Part shown: piece by piece, positions 8,381 through 16,649 of the stretch | Position numbering within the stretch: position 1 is the stretch's first letter | How the letters are laid out: each line of letters starts with the position of its first letter | Assembly (NCBI GenBank): GCA_964428745.1 | Contig: CAYRYZ010000028.1 | Coordinates: forward strand, 1 to 19,597 | Length of the DNA stretch: 19,597 nucleotides | Direction of reading: 5' to 3' | Source of the DNA: GCA-002713455 sp964428745 | GTDB taxonomy: Bacteria > Fidelibacterota > Marinisomatia > Marinisomatales > TCS55 | Made by a program: the position numbers and the translations under genes | The notes under the pieces: model-generated | Databases searched by the model: none | What the model saw: only the letters and a program-made list of their open reading frames with translations | Told to the model about the DNA's origin: nothing

Positions 8381-8862
8381 TGAGAACTGTTGTTTATCCT
8401 GGTACATTTGATCCAATTCATAGAGGACATATTGATATTGCAGAACGCGCATCTAAGCTTTTTGATCAAATTATATTTGCTGTAGCTATTAATTCAGAAA
8501 AAAATCCATTGTTTGCGTCTGAAGAGAGGATTGAATTAATACTTGAATCCACTAAACATATTCCTAATGTTAAGGCATTTTCAACAGATGGATTAATTGC
8601 AGATTTTGCTCGGGAACATAAAGCGATTGCGCTTATACGTGGATTGAGGCATGTATCAGATTTTGAATTTGAATTCCAGATGGCAACAATGAATCACCAC
8701 CTTAATGACGATGTCTCTACATTGTTGATGGTGACCTCAGAGCACTATATACATTTAAATTCTTCAGTTGTAAAAGATGTTGCTAGACTTAACGGTGATG
8801 TTTCCAAATTTGTAACTCCTCATGTTATGGATAAAATGAAGGAGAAGTTTCAAAAACCATAA
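8380..8862 (+). CDS. coaD: CoaD, phosphopantetheine adenylyltransferase
   Basis: Penultimate step of coenzyme A synthesis: transfers AMP from ATP to 4'-phosphopantetheine, giving dephospho-CoA. 160 residues, the family's standard size. The nucleotidyltransferase motif YPGTFDPIHRGH (6-17) includes an HXGH-type site (H14, H17); many homologues have TXGH here. RGLRHVSDFEFEFQM is the conserved central block and LNSSVVKDVA corresponds to the ISSTXVRE motif near the C terminus. The start overlaps the rsmD stop by one base. Confidence 0.96.
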   Translation: MRTVVYPGTFDPIHRGHIDIAERASKLFDQIIFAVAINSEKNPLFASEERIELILESTKHIPNVKAFSTDGLIADFAREHKAIALIRGLRHVSDFEFEFQMATMNHHLNDDVSTLLMVTSEHYIHLNSSVVKDVARLNGDVSKFVTPHVMDKMKEKFQKP

Positions 8863-8873
8863 TTATTTGTACA

Positions 8874-8893
8874 CTTTAGTATTATTACTAAAG
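8874..8893 (+). terminator. Hairpin downstream of coaD
   Basis: CTTTAGTA and TACTAAAG form a perfect 8-bp stem around a TTAT loop, 12 bases after the coaD stop. A second, AT-only hairpin (CAATTT-TTT-AAATTG, 8905-8919, one further A:T pair outside) follows within 11 bases and includes a run of six T. The pair could end the coaD transcript, but the first stem is AT-rich and lacks its own immediate T tract, so it may be weak or regulatory. Confidence 0.45.
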
Positions 8894-8950
8894 ACTTTAA
8901 AAGACAATTTTTTAAATTGTATATCTGATTTATAAGGAATTATATCAAAT

Positions 8951-9220
8951 ATGCCTACATATGACTATAAATGTGAATCATGTAAAGACATATTTGAATT
9001 TTTCCAAAATATGTCAGATAAACCATTAAATAAATGTCCTAAATGTAACAATAAGGTTCGTCGTTTGATAAGTGGTGGATCAGGCCTCATTTTTAAAGGA
9101 AGTGGATTTTACCTCACTGATTATGCAAAAAAGAAATCTAATGAAAAAGAGCCCAAAAAATCTGATAAAAAAAATAAAAAAAAATCAAAAGAGACAAAAA
9201 TAAAAAAAAATAATACTTAG
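8951..9220 (+). CDS. FmdB-family zinc-ribbon protein
   Basis: Small protein of the FmdB/CxxC_CXXC_SSSS family, whose members are thought to be regulatory or zinc-binding, with no firm function. 89 residues. MPTYDYKCESC opens it as in nearly all members. Zinc ligands are C8/C11 and C29/C32, followed by the conserved GSGFYLTDY. The last 30 residues are almost all Lys, Ser, Glu and Asn, an extended disordered tail longer and more basic than usual that could contact nucleic acid. AGGA lies upstream (8935-8938). The gene sits 8 bases before icd and is probably co-transcribed with it. Confidence 0.88.
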   Translation: MPTYDYKCESCKDIFEFFQNMSDKPLNKCPKCNNKVRRLISGGSGLIFKGSGFYLTDYAKKKSNEKEPKKSDKKNKKKSKETKIKKNNT

Positions 9221-9228
9221 GAAAACCA

Positions 9229-10446
9229 TTGGGCAATAAAATTAAAATTAACGGGAATAAAATTGAAGTACCAGATGATCCAGTCGTACCATATATCGAA
9301 GGCGACGGTATTGGAGTAGATATTTGGCCTACAGCCCAGAATGTTTTTGATTCAGCAATATTAAAAGCATATGATAATAAAAGAAAGATAACATGGGAAG
9401 AAGTCCTTGCTGGAGAAAAGGCCAACAAAAAGACAGGATCCTGGCTTCCTGAAGATACCTTAAAAACTATTGATGAATATATGATTGCAATTAAAGGTCC
9501 ATTGACAACTCCTGTTGGGGGTGGCATGAGGTCGATAAATGTTGCCCTAAGACAGTTACTTGACCTTTATGCTTGTGTACGACCAGTACGATGGTTCTCA
9601 GGTGTGCCCTCTCCGGTAAAAGCACCAGAATTAGTTGACATGGTTATTTTTAGAGAAAATACGGAAGACATTTATGCAGGTATTGAATGGTTAAATGGGA
9701 CTGAAGAATTAAATAAAGTAAAAAACTTTTTAATTGAAGAAATGAATGTAAAAAATATCCGATTTCCACAGACGACTTCTATTGGTATAAAACCTGTATC
9801 TCAAGAGGGTACGGAACGACTTGTTAAATCTGCTATAGATTATGCGCTTTATCATAATCGCAAATCAGTGACTTTAGTTCATAAAGGTAATATTATGAAA
9901 TATACTGAAGGAAAATTTAAAGAATGGGGATATGAGCTAGCTAAACGTGATTATAATTCCATTGACCTTGATGGTGGACCTTGGCAAGTAATTAACAATG
10001 AAGGAAAAGAATTAATTATTAAAGATGTTATAGCAGATGCATTTTTGCAACAAATATTACTAAGACCTTCTGAATATGATGTTATCGCTACATTAAATCT
10101 TAATGGGGATTATATTTCTGATGCTTTAGCTGCAATTGTGGGTGGAATTGGCATAGCACCTGGAGCGAATATTAATTATTTAACAGGTCATGCAATTTTT
10201 GAAGCAACTCATGGTACCGCTCCCAAATATGCAGGTAAAGATATGGTAAATCCCTCTTCGCTTATTTTATCTGGAGTGATGATGCTTGAGCATATGGGAT
10301 GGAATGAAGCAGCTAACTTAATTACAAAAGGAATTGAGGGAGCGATTCAATCAAAAGTTGTAACATATGATTTCCATCGATTGATGGATAATGCAAAAAA
10401 AGTTTCTTGTTCTGATTTCGGGAAAACAATTATTGCCAATATGTAG
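9229..10446 (+). CDS. icd: Isocitrate dehydrogenase, NADP+-dependent
   Basis: TCA-cycle enzyme that oxidatively decarboxylates isocitrate to 2-oxoglutarate with NADPH formation. 405 residues, close to E. coli Icd (416). The substrate site is visible: MRSINVALRQ with S102 (the phosphorylatable serine equivalent) and the Arg residues of CVRPVRW, plus FRENTEDIYAGIEW. Cofactor determinants for NADP+ are present: K333-Y334 in HGTAPKYAG and Y380/R384 in VTYDFHRLMD, matching E. coli K344/Y345 and Y391/R395. The start is TTG 9229, supported by AGG at 9219-9221 seven bases upstream and by alignment of IEVPDDPVVPYIEGDGIG to the family N terminus; no ATG fits. Confidence 0.95.
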   Translation: MGNKIKINGNKIEVPDDPVVPYIEGDGIGVDIWPTAQNVFDSAILKAYDNKRKITWEEVLAGEKANKKTGSWLPEDTLKTIDEYMIAIKGPLTTPVGGGMRSINVALRQLLDLYACVRPVRWFSGVPSPVKAPELVDMVIFRENTEDIYAGIEWLNGTEELNKVKNFLIEEMNVKNIRFPQTTSIGIKPVSQEGTERLVKSAIDYALYHNRKSVTLVHKGNIMKYTEGKFKEWGYELAKRDYNSIDLDGGPWQVINNEGKELIIKDVIADAFLQQILLRPSEYDVIATLNLNGDYISDALAAIVGGIGIAPGANINYLTGHAIFEATHGTAPKYAGKDMVNPSSLILSGVMMLEHMGWNEAANLITKGIEGAIQSKVVTYDFHRLMDNAKKVSCSDFGKTIIANM

Positions 10447-10461
10447 ATAATTTATATTTTT

Positions 10462-10480
10462 CTCACTTGAAATAAGTGAG
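10462..10480. repeat. Hairpin between icd and obgE
   Basis: CTCACTT and AAGTGAG form a perfect 7-bp stem around GAAAT, 15 bases after the icd stop. T-rich sequence precedes rather than follows it, so an intrinsic terminator is doubtful on either strand. It lies 26 bases before the obgE ATG and could act in the obgE leader. Confidence 0.4.
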
Positions 10481-10506
10481 TTGGAATACACATTTCGTTA
10501 TTTATT

Positions 10507-11481
10507 ATGTTTATCGATTATACAGTTATTGAACTCTATGCAGGGAAAGGCGGGGCAGGCTGCGTATCCTTTCGAAGAGAAAAGTATATACCTAAAGGAG
10601 GACCTGATGGTGGTGATGGTGGTAGAGGTGGTAACATTAATATTATTGGAGTTGATAACCTTAATACATTACAGGATATACGATATTCAAAAGTATATAA
10701 AGCAAAAAATGGTTCGTCGGGTACATCGAGCGAAAAAACAGGCAAGAATGGTGAAGATATATCGATTCGCGTTCCTCTAGGTACTATAATAAGAGATAAA
10801 CTATCTGGCGAAACTGTAGCAGATATTGTCTTGCCTAACCAAGAGTACCTTATTTGTCAAGGTGGTAAGGGTGGGCTAGGAAACGTGAATTTTAAATCTT
10901 CTACTCAACAATCTCCACGTTATGCGCAAAAAGGAATTGATGGAGCATCAGGTACATATGAATTTGAATTAAAAATTTTGGCAGATGTAGGTTTGTTGGG
11001 ATTCCCTAATGCCGGGAAATCTACTTTACTATCTGTTTTATCAAAAGCTCGTCCTAAAATTGCTGATTATCCATTTACTACTTTAGAACCTCATTTGGGA
11101 ATTGTTAAATCTGGAGAATATAAATCATTTTTGATGGCAGATATACCTGGGATAATTGAGGGCGCTAGTAAAGGCAAGGGTTTAGGCTTTAAGTTTTTAA
11201 GGCATATCGAACGTAATCGTCTATTATTATTATTAGTAGATGGTACTGAAAAAGATCCTGCAGCAAAAGTTGAAGCTATTAAAAATGAATTAAAAACATA
11301 TAATAAATCATTATTGTTCAAACCAATATATGTCATTCGCACTAAAGGTGATATTTTAAATGAAATCGATAATTCAATTTGGGAAAATATTCCAGAATAT
11401 TTAATGGAAATATCATCTGTTTCTCATAAAGGATTATCAAACTTGGTCAAAATAATTTCAAAGACTTTAAACGAAATATAG
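10507..11481 (+). CDS. obgE: Obg GTPase
   Basis: Essential GTPase that associates with the 50S subunit and links ribosome assembly to growth state. 324 residues: glycine-rich OBG domain (1-158) with KGGAGCVSFRREKYIPKGGP and GGDGGRGGN, then the G domain with G1 GFPNAGKST (165-173), G2 PFTT, G3 ADIPG, G4 as TKGD within VIRTKGD, and G5 SSVSHKG. G4 has Thr instead of the usual Asn (NKXD); similar TKXD forms are, as I recall, common in Bacteroidetes Obg. There is no C-terminal OCT domain, so it is the short form. The stop codon is inside the terminator-like stem that follows. Confidence 0.95.
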   Translation: MFIDYTVIELYAGKGGAGCVSFRREKYIPKGGPDGGDGGRGGNINIIGVDNLNTLQDIRYSKVYKAKNGSSGTSSEKTGKNGEDISIRVPLGTIIRDKLSGETVADIVLPNQEYLICQGGKGGLGNVNFKSSTQQSPRYAQKGIDGASGTYEFELKILADVGLLGFPNAGKSTLLSVLSKARPKIADYPFTTLEPHLGIVKSGEYKSFLMADIPGIIEGASKGKGLGFKFLRHIERNRLLLLLVDGTEKDPAAKVEAIKNELKTYNKSLLFKPIYVIRTKGDILNEIDNSIWENIPEYLMEISSVSHKGLSNLVKIISKTLNEI

Positions 11482-11504
11482 AGGTAATTCTATATTTCGT
11501 TTAA
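11467..11504 (+). terminator. Intrinsic terminator-like hairpin of obgE
   Basis: A perfect 16-bp stem (TTAAACGAAATATAGA with its complement at 11489-11504) closes on a six-base loop, GGTAAT. The 3' arm ends in a T-rich stretch (CGTTTAA). The obgE stop codon (11479-11481) is inside the 5' arm. It is the most stable inverted repeat I see in the window and separates obgE from the tRNA. The gap 11505-11575 holds no clear promoter I can defend. Confidence 0.65.
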
Positions 11505-11575
11505 TATTGATTACTATGTTTCAGATTTATTACCAATTAAATTTCTAGAATTGATTAATCTAATAAATTACTATT

Positions 11576-11664
11576 GGAGGGGTGGCCGAGCGGCTTAAGG
11601 CGGCACCCTGCTAAGGTGTTTTAGGTGAAATATCCTAACGTGGGTTCGAATCCCACCCCCTCCG
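11576..11664 (+). tRNA. tRNA-Ser (GCU)
   Basis: An 89-base cloverleaf. Acceptor GGAGGGG pairs with CCCCTCC and the discriminator is G. The anticodon stem is GCACC/GGTGT around loop CTGCTAA, with anticodon GCT at 11610-11612 reading AGC/AGU serine codons. A long variable arm (about 20 bases, with TAGG/CCTA pairing) and the GGCCGAG…GGC D arm are typical class II serine features. The T arm is GTGGG-TTCGAAT-CCCAC. The CCA end is not encoded (GCAATAA follows the acceptor), so it must be added post-transcriptionally. Confidence 0.97.
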
Positions 11665-11723
11665 CAATAAAAGTATTTATATTTTACTTAGTATCTATGC
11701 CATGGTCATAAATATATAATTTT

Positions 11724-13133
11724 ATGTCAAAATCAACAGTAAAAGTACGATTCGCGCCAAGCCCTACAGGAGAACTGCATTTGGGTGGCGCTAGAACGGC
11801 TCTTTTTAATTGGTTATTTGCAAAACACAATAAAGGGAAGTTTTACCTTAGGATTGAGGATACAGACCTCGTCCGATCGAAGGAAATATATACTAAACAG
11901 ATATTAGATTCTCTTTCTTGGCTTGGCATGGATTGGGATAACCCTATTATTTATCAATCAGAACGACATCCTCAATATAAATCCTATCTAAAAAAATTAT
12001 TTGATTCTAAAAATGTATATAGGTGTTTTTGTTCAAAAAGTGATTTACAAGATTCAAGGGACAAAGGAGATTATAAATATTCAGGAAAATGTCGAGATCT
12101 TTCAATGGAGGCGGTAAAAGAAAAATTGAATCAAAGTATAAGTTTTACATATAGAATCCATATCCCTGATGGAGTGACCAGTTATAATGATTTTGTTTAT
12201 GGAAAAATTAAAGTAGACCATAATGAGATAGATGATTTTATTATAATACGTTCAGATGGCTCTCCAACGTATAATTTTACAGCTGTTGTGGATGACCATG
12301 ATATGTCTATAACTCATGTGATTCGAGGTGAGGATCATTTAGCAAATACACCTAAGCAAATTATTTTATATAAATGTTTAGGATATGATGTACCAACTTT
12401 TGCTCATTTACCAATGATTTTAGGCCCAGATAAAAAAAGACTTAGTAAAAGACATGGTGCACCTGGTGTTCAATTTTTTAGAGATCAAGGTTATTATCCT
12501 CTAGTTTTGATTAATTATTTAGCCCTTTTAGGTTGGAATCTTGGAAATGATGATGAGATTTTTTCAGTAAATAAACTAATTGAGCATTTTGATTTAGCCG
12601 ATGTTCATAAAAAGGGTGCTATTTGGGATAAAAAAAAGCTTAATTGGATCAGCGGTGAGCATTTAAAGAGGATGTCTACTGGTTTAATTTTGGATTCCAT
12701 TAGGTCAATAGATCATGAATGGGGCAAAGGTCATGAAATATCTTATTTAGTTACTATTATTGAAATCTTAAAAATTAGAGCAAAATCACTCAAAGACTTT
12801 GTTGTCCAGTCAAGACCGTTTTTTGAAGATCCAGATAAATATGATAAAGTTGGCTTGAGCAAATGTTGGAAAGATGAATCAGTTAATAAAACTATACAAT
12901 CTTTATTACTACAATTAGATACAATTACTGATTGGAAGAGCGAAGAGATAAACAAAATAATTAAATCATTTGTAGAGCAAAATCAGTTGAGTATGGGTAA
13001 AATAACGATGCCTATTAGGATAGCTGTTTTTGGATCTTTGTCAGGACCATCTGTAATCGAAATATTAGATTTATTAGGTAAGAAAGTTTGTATGGAACGG
13101 TTAAATAGAGCGTTAGATATATTACCTAAATGA
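11724..13133 (+). CDS. gltX: Glutamyl-tRNA synthetase
   Basis: Class I synthetase charging tRNA-Glu. 469 residues, the normal bacterial length. Catalytic signatures: RFAPSPTGELHLGGARTALF with the HIGH-like site HLGG (19-22), and KRLSKRHG (238-245), the KMSKS equivalent. RGEDHLANTPKQI and NYLALLGWN are standard conserved blocks; a CFCS…GKC cluster near residue 95-130 may be a zinc site. Because glnS is present immediately downstream (four-base ATGA overlap), this enzyme is probably the discriminating type that does not need to charge tRNA-Gln, but that cannot be proved from sequence alone. Confidence 0.96.
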   Translation: MSKSTVKVRFAPSPTGELHLGGARTALFNWLFAKHNKGKFYLRIEDTDLVRSKEIYTKQILDSLSWLGMDWDNPIIYQSERHPQYKSYLKKLFDSKNVYRCFCSKSDLQDSRDKGDYKYSGKCRDLSMEAVKEKLNQSISFTYRIHIPDGVTSYNDFVYGKIKVDHNEIDDFIIIRSDGSPTYNFTAVVDDHDMSITHVIRGEDHLANTPKQIILYKCLGYDVPTFAHLPMILGPDKKRLSKRHGAPGVQFFRDQGYYPLVLINYLALLGWNLGNDDEIFSVNKLIEHFDLADVHKKGAIWDKKKLNWISGEHLKRMSTGLILDSIRSIDHEWGKGHEISYLVTIIEILKIRAKSLKDFVVQSRPFFEDPDKYDKVGLSKCWKDESVNKTIQSLLLQLDTITDWKSEEINKIIKSFVEQNQLSMGKITMPIRIAVFGSLSGPSVIEILDLLGKKVCMERLNRALDILPK

Positions 13134-14800
13134 ATAGTATAAATAAACATAAAAATTTTATTCAACAGATTATTGATCAGGATAATCTAACAGGAAAATT
13201 TGATAATAAAGTTCATACAAGATTTCCACCTGAGCCCAATGGCTATCTTCACATTGGGCACGCAAAATCAATTTGTTTAAATTTTTCTATTGCTGATGAA
13301 TATAGTGGTGAATGTAATCTAAGATTTGATGATACAAATCCAATCGCTGAGGAAGAGGAATTCGTACAATCTATTCAAGAAGATGTAAAATGGTTAGGAT
13401 ATGATTGGGGTAATAACCTTTGTTTTGCTTCTGATTATTTTCAAGAAATGTTCGAATATGCTATAAAGTTGATTGAAACAGATAAAGCTTATGTTTGTGA
13501 TTTGAATTTTAAAGAAGTAAAAAATAATCGAGGAACTCTTAATGAATCAGGAAAAGAGAGTCCGTATCGCAATCGAACTATTCAGGATAACCTTGATTTA
13601 TTTAAAAGAATGAAAAATGGTGAATTTCAAAATGGATCAAAGACATTAAGAGCCAAAATTGACATGGCTCACCCCAATATTAATATGCGAGATCCAGTCA
13701 TCTATCGTATCCTTCATGCCTCCCATCATAGAACAGAAAATGAATGGTGCATATATCCAATGTATGATTGGGCCCATGGACTCGAAGATTCCATCGAAGG
13801 TATTACTCACTCATTGTGCTCACTAGAATTTGAAGACCACCGACTCATCTATGATTGGTTTTTGGAACAATTAAATGTATATCACCCTCAACAAATTGAA
13901 TTTGCCCGTCTTAATTTGAGTTATACAGTATTATCTAAAAGAATGTTAAAAATCTTAGTTAACGATAATCACGTTGATGGTTGGGATGACCCTAGAATGC
14001 CTACAATATCTGGATTTAGAAGAAGAGGGTATTCTCCAGAATCAATTCGTTTATTTATGGATGAAATAGGTGTCGCAAAAAGAAACAACATAATGGATAT
14101 CGCCAAACTTGAATCAACTCTGCGTGACGATTTAAATAAACGGAGCGAACGTAGAATGGGGGTTATAAATCCACTTAAGGTTGTTATTACTAACTATCCA
14201 GATGATCAGGAAGAATTATTGAACGCAATCAACAATCCTGAAGATGAATCAGCTGGAATAAGACAAGTTCCTTTCTCTAAAGAGATTTTTATTGAACATG
14301 ATGATTTTATGGAAGAACCGCCAAAAAACTTTTTTAGGCTAGGCCTTGGAAGAGAAGTTCGTTTACGCTATGCCTATTATGTTACATGCAATGATGTAAT
14401 AAAAGATAGTAGTGGAAATATCATCGAAATACATTGTACTTATGATCCGGAAACCAAGGGGGGACGCTCTTCAGATGGCCGCAAAGTAAAAGGTACACTT
14501 CATTGGGTTTCTTCAGCACATGCCATAAACGCTGAAATTCGTTTATATGATCGGTTATTTAAGGTTCCCGATCCAAGCATAGAGAGGGATTTCTTAAAAA
14601 CATTGAACCCTAATTCACTCACGGTTATGAATGACTGTAAACTAGAACCTGATTTGCAAAATTCAATAATCGGAAAAACTTACCAATTTGAACGATTGGG
14701 ATATTTTTGTAAAGATCAAAATTCTCAAGGAATACCCATTTTTAACAGAACGGTTCCTCTAAGAGATTCTTGGGCAAAAATAGAAAAAAAAGGTATTTAG
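13130..14800 (+). CDS. glnS: Glutaminyl-tRNA synthetase
   Basis: Class I synthetase that directly charges tRNA-Gln, replacing the GatCAB amidation route. 556 residues, like E. coli GlnS. Motifs: FPPEPNGYLHIGHAKSI with HIGH at 41-44, and VLSKRM (267-272), the KMSKS equivalent. RFDDTNP, the YDWAHGLEDSIEGITHSLC block and the two C-terminal anticodon-binding beta barrels (from about residue 350, with VKGTLHWVSSAHA) are all present. It starts within the end of gltX, so the two enzymes are translationally coupled. In bacteria glnS is thought to have come from eukaryotes by ancient transfer; base composition here does not differ from its neighbours. Confidence 0.96.
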   Translation: MNSINKHKNFIQQIIDQDNLTGKFDNKVHTRFPPEPNGYLHIGHAKSICLNFSIADEYSGECNLRFDDTNPIAEEEEFVQSIQEDVKWLGYDWGNNLCFASDYFQEMFEYAIKLIETDKAYVCDLNFKEVKNNRGTLNESGKESPYRNRTIQDNLDLFKRMKNGEFQNGSKTLRAKIDMAHPNINMRDPVIYRILHASHHRTENEWCIYPMYDWAHGLEDSIEGITHSLCSLEFEDHRLIYDWFLEQLNVYHPQQIEFARLNLSYTVLSKRMLKILVNDNHVDGWDDPRMPTISGFRRRGYSPESIRLFMDEIGVAKRNNIMDIAKLESTLRDDLNKRSERRMGVINPLKVVITNYPDDQEELLNAINNPEDESAGIRQVPFSKEIFIEHDDFMEEPPKNFFRLGLGREVRLRYAYYVTCNDVIKDSSGNIIEIHCTYDPETKGGRSSDGRKVKGTLHWVSSAHAINAEIRLYDRLFKVPDPSIERDFLKTLNPNSLTVMNDCKLEPDLQNSIIGKTYQFERLGYFCKDQNSQGIPIFNRTVPLRDSWAKIEKKGI

Positions 14801-14854
14801 TTAAAAAAGAATAGCATTGAGAATGGTAAGTAAAATCATCTAATTTGAAGGTTT

Positions 14855-16147
14855 ATGCGGACGATAACTAAAACTCTTATTACTACATTACTACTAAATG
14901 TCGCAATTATTGGTGCGCCACCAATATTGAATGTGTATATAATTCCTTTCGATAATATTAAAAATGATGCAGCAATTGGTTGGCTTTCAGATGCATTAGC
15001 TGAAATGATTAATTCTGAATTAAGTAAGCATGATAGAATTTATCTCAAAGATCAATCAGGACTAGAGGAAGTCATGACAAATCGCGCACTTTTGTTACAA
15101 CAAAGGCCAGGGACTAAGAACTTACTATTTCTTGGTAAGTATGAAAGAGCTCTAGATAATATTTCTATATCACTACAATTGATTGATATAACGACTTGGG
15201 ATGAGCTAGATAAACGGAAGATACGAGGTACTTATAATGATGTTACTGGGATAAACAGATCCCTAAGAGAATCAATTAATACAATGATGACGCCATATCT
15301 GCCAAAGCCCGCTAAGAATCCTTACCCAACATTAACTGAAGGCAAGCGAATGCGAGAGCCACCTAGCTATGCGGAAAAAGCAATCAATATGAGTTCAGCA
15401 ATTGATTTAGCTATCGATGAGTTAGAAAAAGAATTAGATATTAGTATTGGCGCTAGAGGTGAAGTGAGTGATAAAGATTTAAAAGAAGACAATGGTGAAT
15501 GGGTTTTGGATTTTTCAAAGGATAATTATGAAGATAATCGCTCTGAAAATGATTTGAATACGACAATGATGATAGATGTGTTAAATAACTTGATGGAAAG
15601 CCCTTACCAAGTAAAATTGGATCGACCTCAATTCAATTATGATTCAAATAATAAAAAAGAGTTTCAAGTTGTTTTAAATGTTGATTATAAGCTTAAAGGT
15701 AATGTCATTAAAGATATGCTTAAATCACTACCATATTCTGGCTTAAAACAAGATGGAAGTCTAACAGTATTCTATTTTAATAAAGACAAGTATAATTTTC
15801 CAGCCGATATCTCTAAAAAGATTCAACTCGGAGAGTATAGAACTATACCAGTTATTCAACTTCAAGATTCTAATCAGAGACCTCTTGTTGTAATTGTAGA
15901 CACTGCTGATAAAGCATTACATGATTTAACTAGTAATAAAATAATCTATAAACCATTCCACTTCTTTTCTCCATTAATGAATTTTACAGTTGGAGGATGG
16001 TCGATGCAAGTTGCTCTGGAAACTGTCGATATACCTGTAGAGTATATTTTTAACATGGATGTCACTACTGCGAATAGTATTAGTCGAATCAGTTTAAAAT
16101 TTATACCTGAAAATGAATTAAATACTTATTTAGGTAAGTTGCTATAA
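14855..16147 (+). CDS. Exported protein with FlgO/CsgG-like N-terminal domain
   Basis: 430 residues. A signal peptide (MRTITKTLITTLLLNVAIIGA, about 1-21) directs export. The mature N-terminal region (about 25-140) opens with a beta strand NVYIIPFDN, then WLSDALAEMINSEL and a nucleotide-independent alpha/beta pattern seen in CsgG, FlgO and TolB N-terminal-type periplasmic domains, ending with ISLQLIDITTWDE. The middle is charged and probably flexible. The C-terminal half (about 245-430) is beta-rich and I do not recognise it. There are no cysteines in the mature chain, so it is not a lipoprotein. GAAGG upstream gives a good ribosome site. The tlpA-like gene follows after 13 bases, placing it at the head of the envelope cluster. 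The function is unknown; the domain call is moderate. Confidence 0.65.
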   Translation: MRTITKTLITTLLLNVAIIGAPPILNVYIIPFDNIKNDAAIGWLSDALAEMINSELSKHDRIYLKDQSGLEEVMTNRALLLQQRPGTKNLLFLGKYERALDNISISLQLIDITTWDELDKRKIRGTYNDVTGINRSLRESINTMMTPYLPKPAKNPYPTLTEGKRMREPPSYAEKAINMSSAIDLAIDELEKELDISIGARGEVSDKDLKEDNGEWVLDFSKDNYEDNRSENDLNTTMMIDVLNNLMESPYQVKLDRPQFNYDSNNKKEFQVVLNVDYKLKGNVIKDMLKSLPYSGLKQDGSLTVFYFNKDKYNFPADISKKIQLGEYRTIPVIQLQDSNQRPLVVIVDTADKALHDLTSNKIIYKPFHFFSPLMNFTVGGWSMQVALETVDIPVEYIFNMDVTTANSISRISLKFIPENELNTYLGKLL

Positions 16148-16160
16148 TTCTTACTGAAAA

Positions 16161-16649
16161 ATGATAAAGAAATTTTTCTTTATTTTTTATCTTTTTTTAT
16201 CTTTTTTGATTTCTCAAAATGTTTCTCCCAGCCTTACTTTGAAAAAAATGAATGGAAAATCCGTTAAATTGAGTGAGTATCTTAATAAAGGACCAGTCCT
16301 TATTAATTTTTGGGCTACTTGGTGTTCTCCATGCAAAAAGGAAATGGTATTTTTGAATCAATTTGAAAGGCGATATAAAGATAATGGATTATCAATTTTA
16401 TCGATTAGCATAGATAGTCAAAAAAGTTTATCACATGTCAGAAGTTATATCCGAGCAAATAACTATACATATGATGTATTTCTTGATCCTAATAGGCAAG
16501 TATTTAAAAAACTAAATGGCAATTTAATGCCTACAAATGTATTGATTGATAAAAATGGTAAAGTCCTTTGGCGTCATTATGGATATATTCCAGGTGATGA
16601 GAAAAATATGGATCTAGAATTGCGTTCAGCTCTACAATTAAATCCTTGA
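16161..16649 (+). CDS. TlpA/ResA-like thiol-disulfide oxidoreductase
   Basis: Exported thioredoxin-fold protein, 162 residues. An N-terminal hydrophobic signal (5-18, almost all Phe/Leu/Ile) places it in the periplasm, either released or membrane-anchored. The active site is WATWCSPCKKE with C55 and C58, and the cis-proline loop is LMPTN (P124). KKMNGKSVKLSEYLNKGPVLINFWA is the typical AhpC/TSA-TlpA entry. Proteins of this family reduce disulfides in the envelope. The downstream barrel gene starts inside its stop codon (TTGA), indicating coupling; the likely partners are therefore the next two gene products, one of which has a UGPC site. The partnership is inferred. Confidence 0.93.
   Translation: MIKKFFFIFYLFLSFLISQNVSPSLTLKKMNGKSVKLSEYLNKGPVLINFWATWCSPCKKEMVFLNQFERRYKDNGLSILSISIDSQKSLSHVRSYIRANNYTYDVFLDPNRQVFKKLNGNLMPTNVLIDKNGKVLWRHYGYIPGDEKNMDLELRSALQLNP

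Noticed and set aside
9138..9527. 129-residue reverse-strand reading frame
   Set aside because: It is antisense to the Lys-rich end of the zinc-ribbon gene and to icd; its Phe-rich composition is a by-product of poly-A sequence.
10481..10780. 99-residue forward reading frame overlapping the start of obgE
   Set aside because: It is another frame of the well-conserved OBG domain and has no family features.
11331..11360. ObgE inactivated because G4 reads TKGD instead of NKXD
   Set aside because: All other G motifs are intact and TKXD variants occur in functional Obg proteins of related phyla, as far as I recall.
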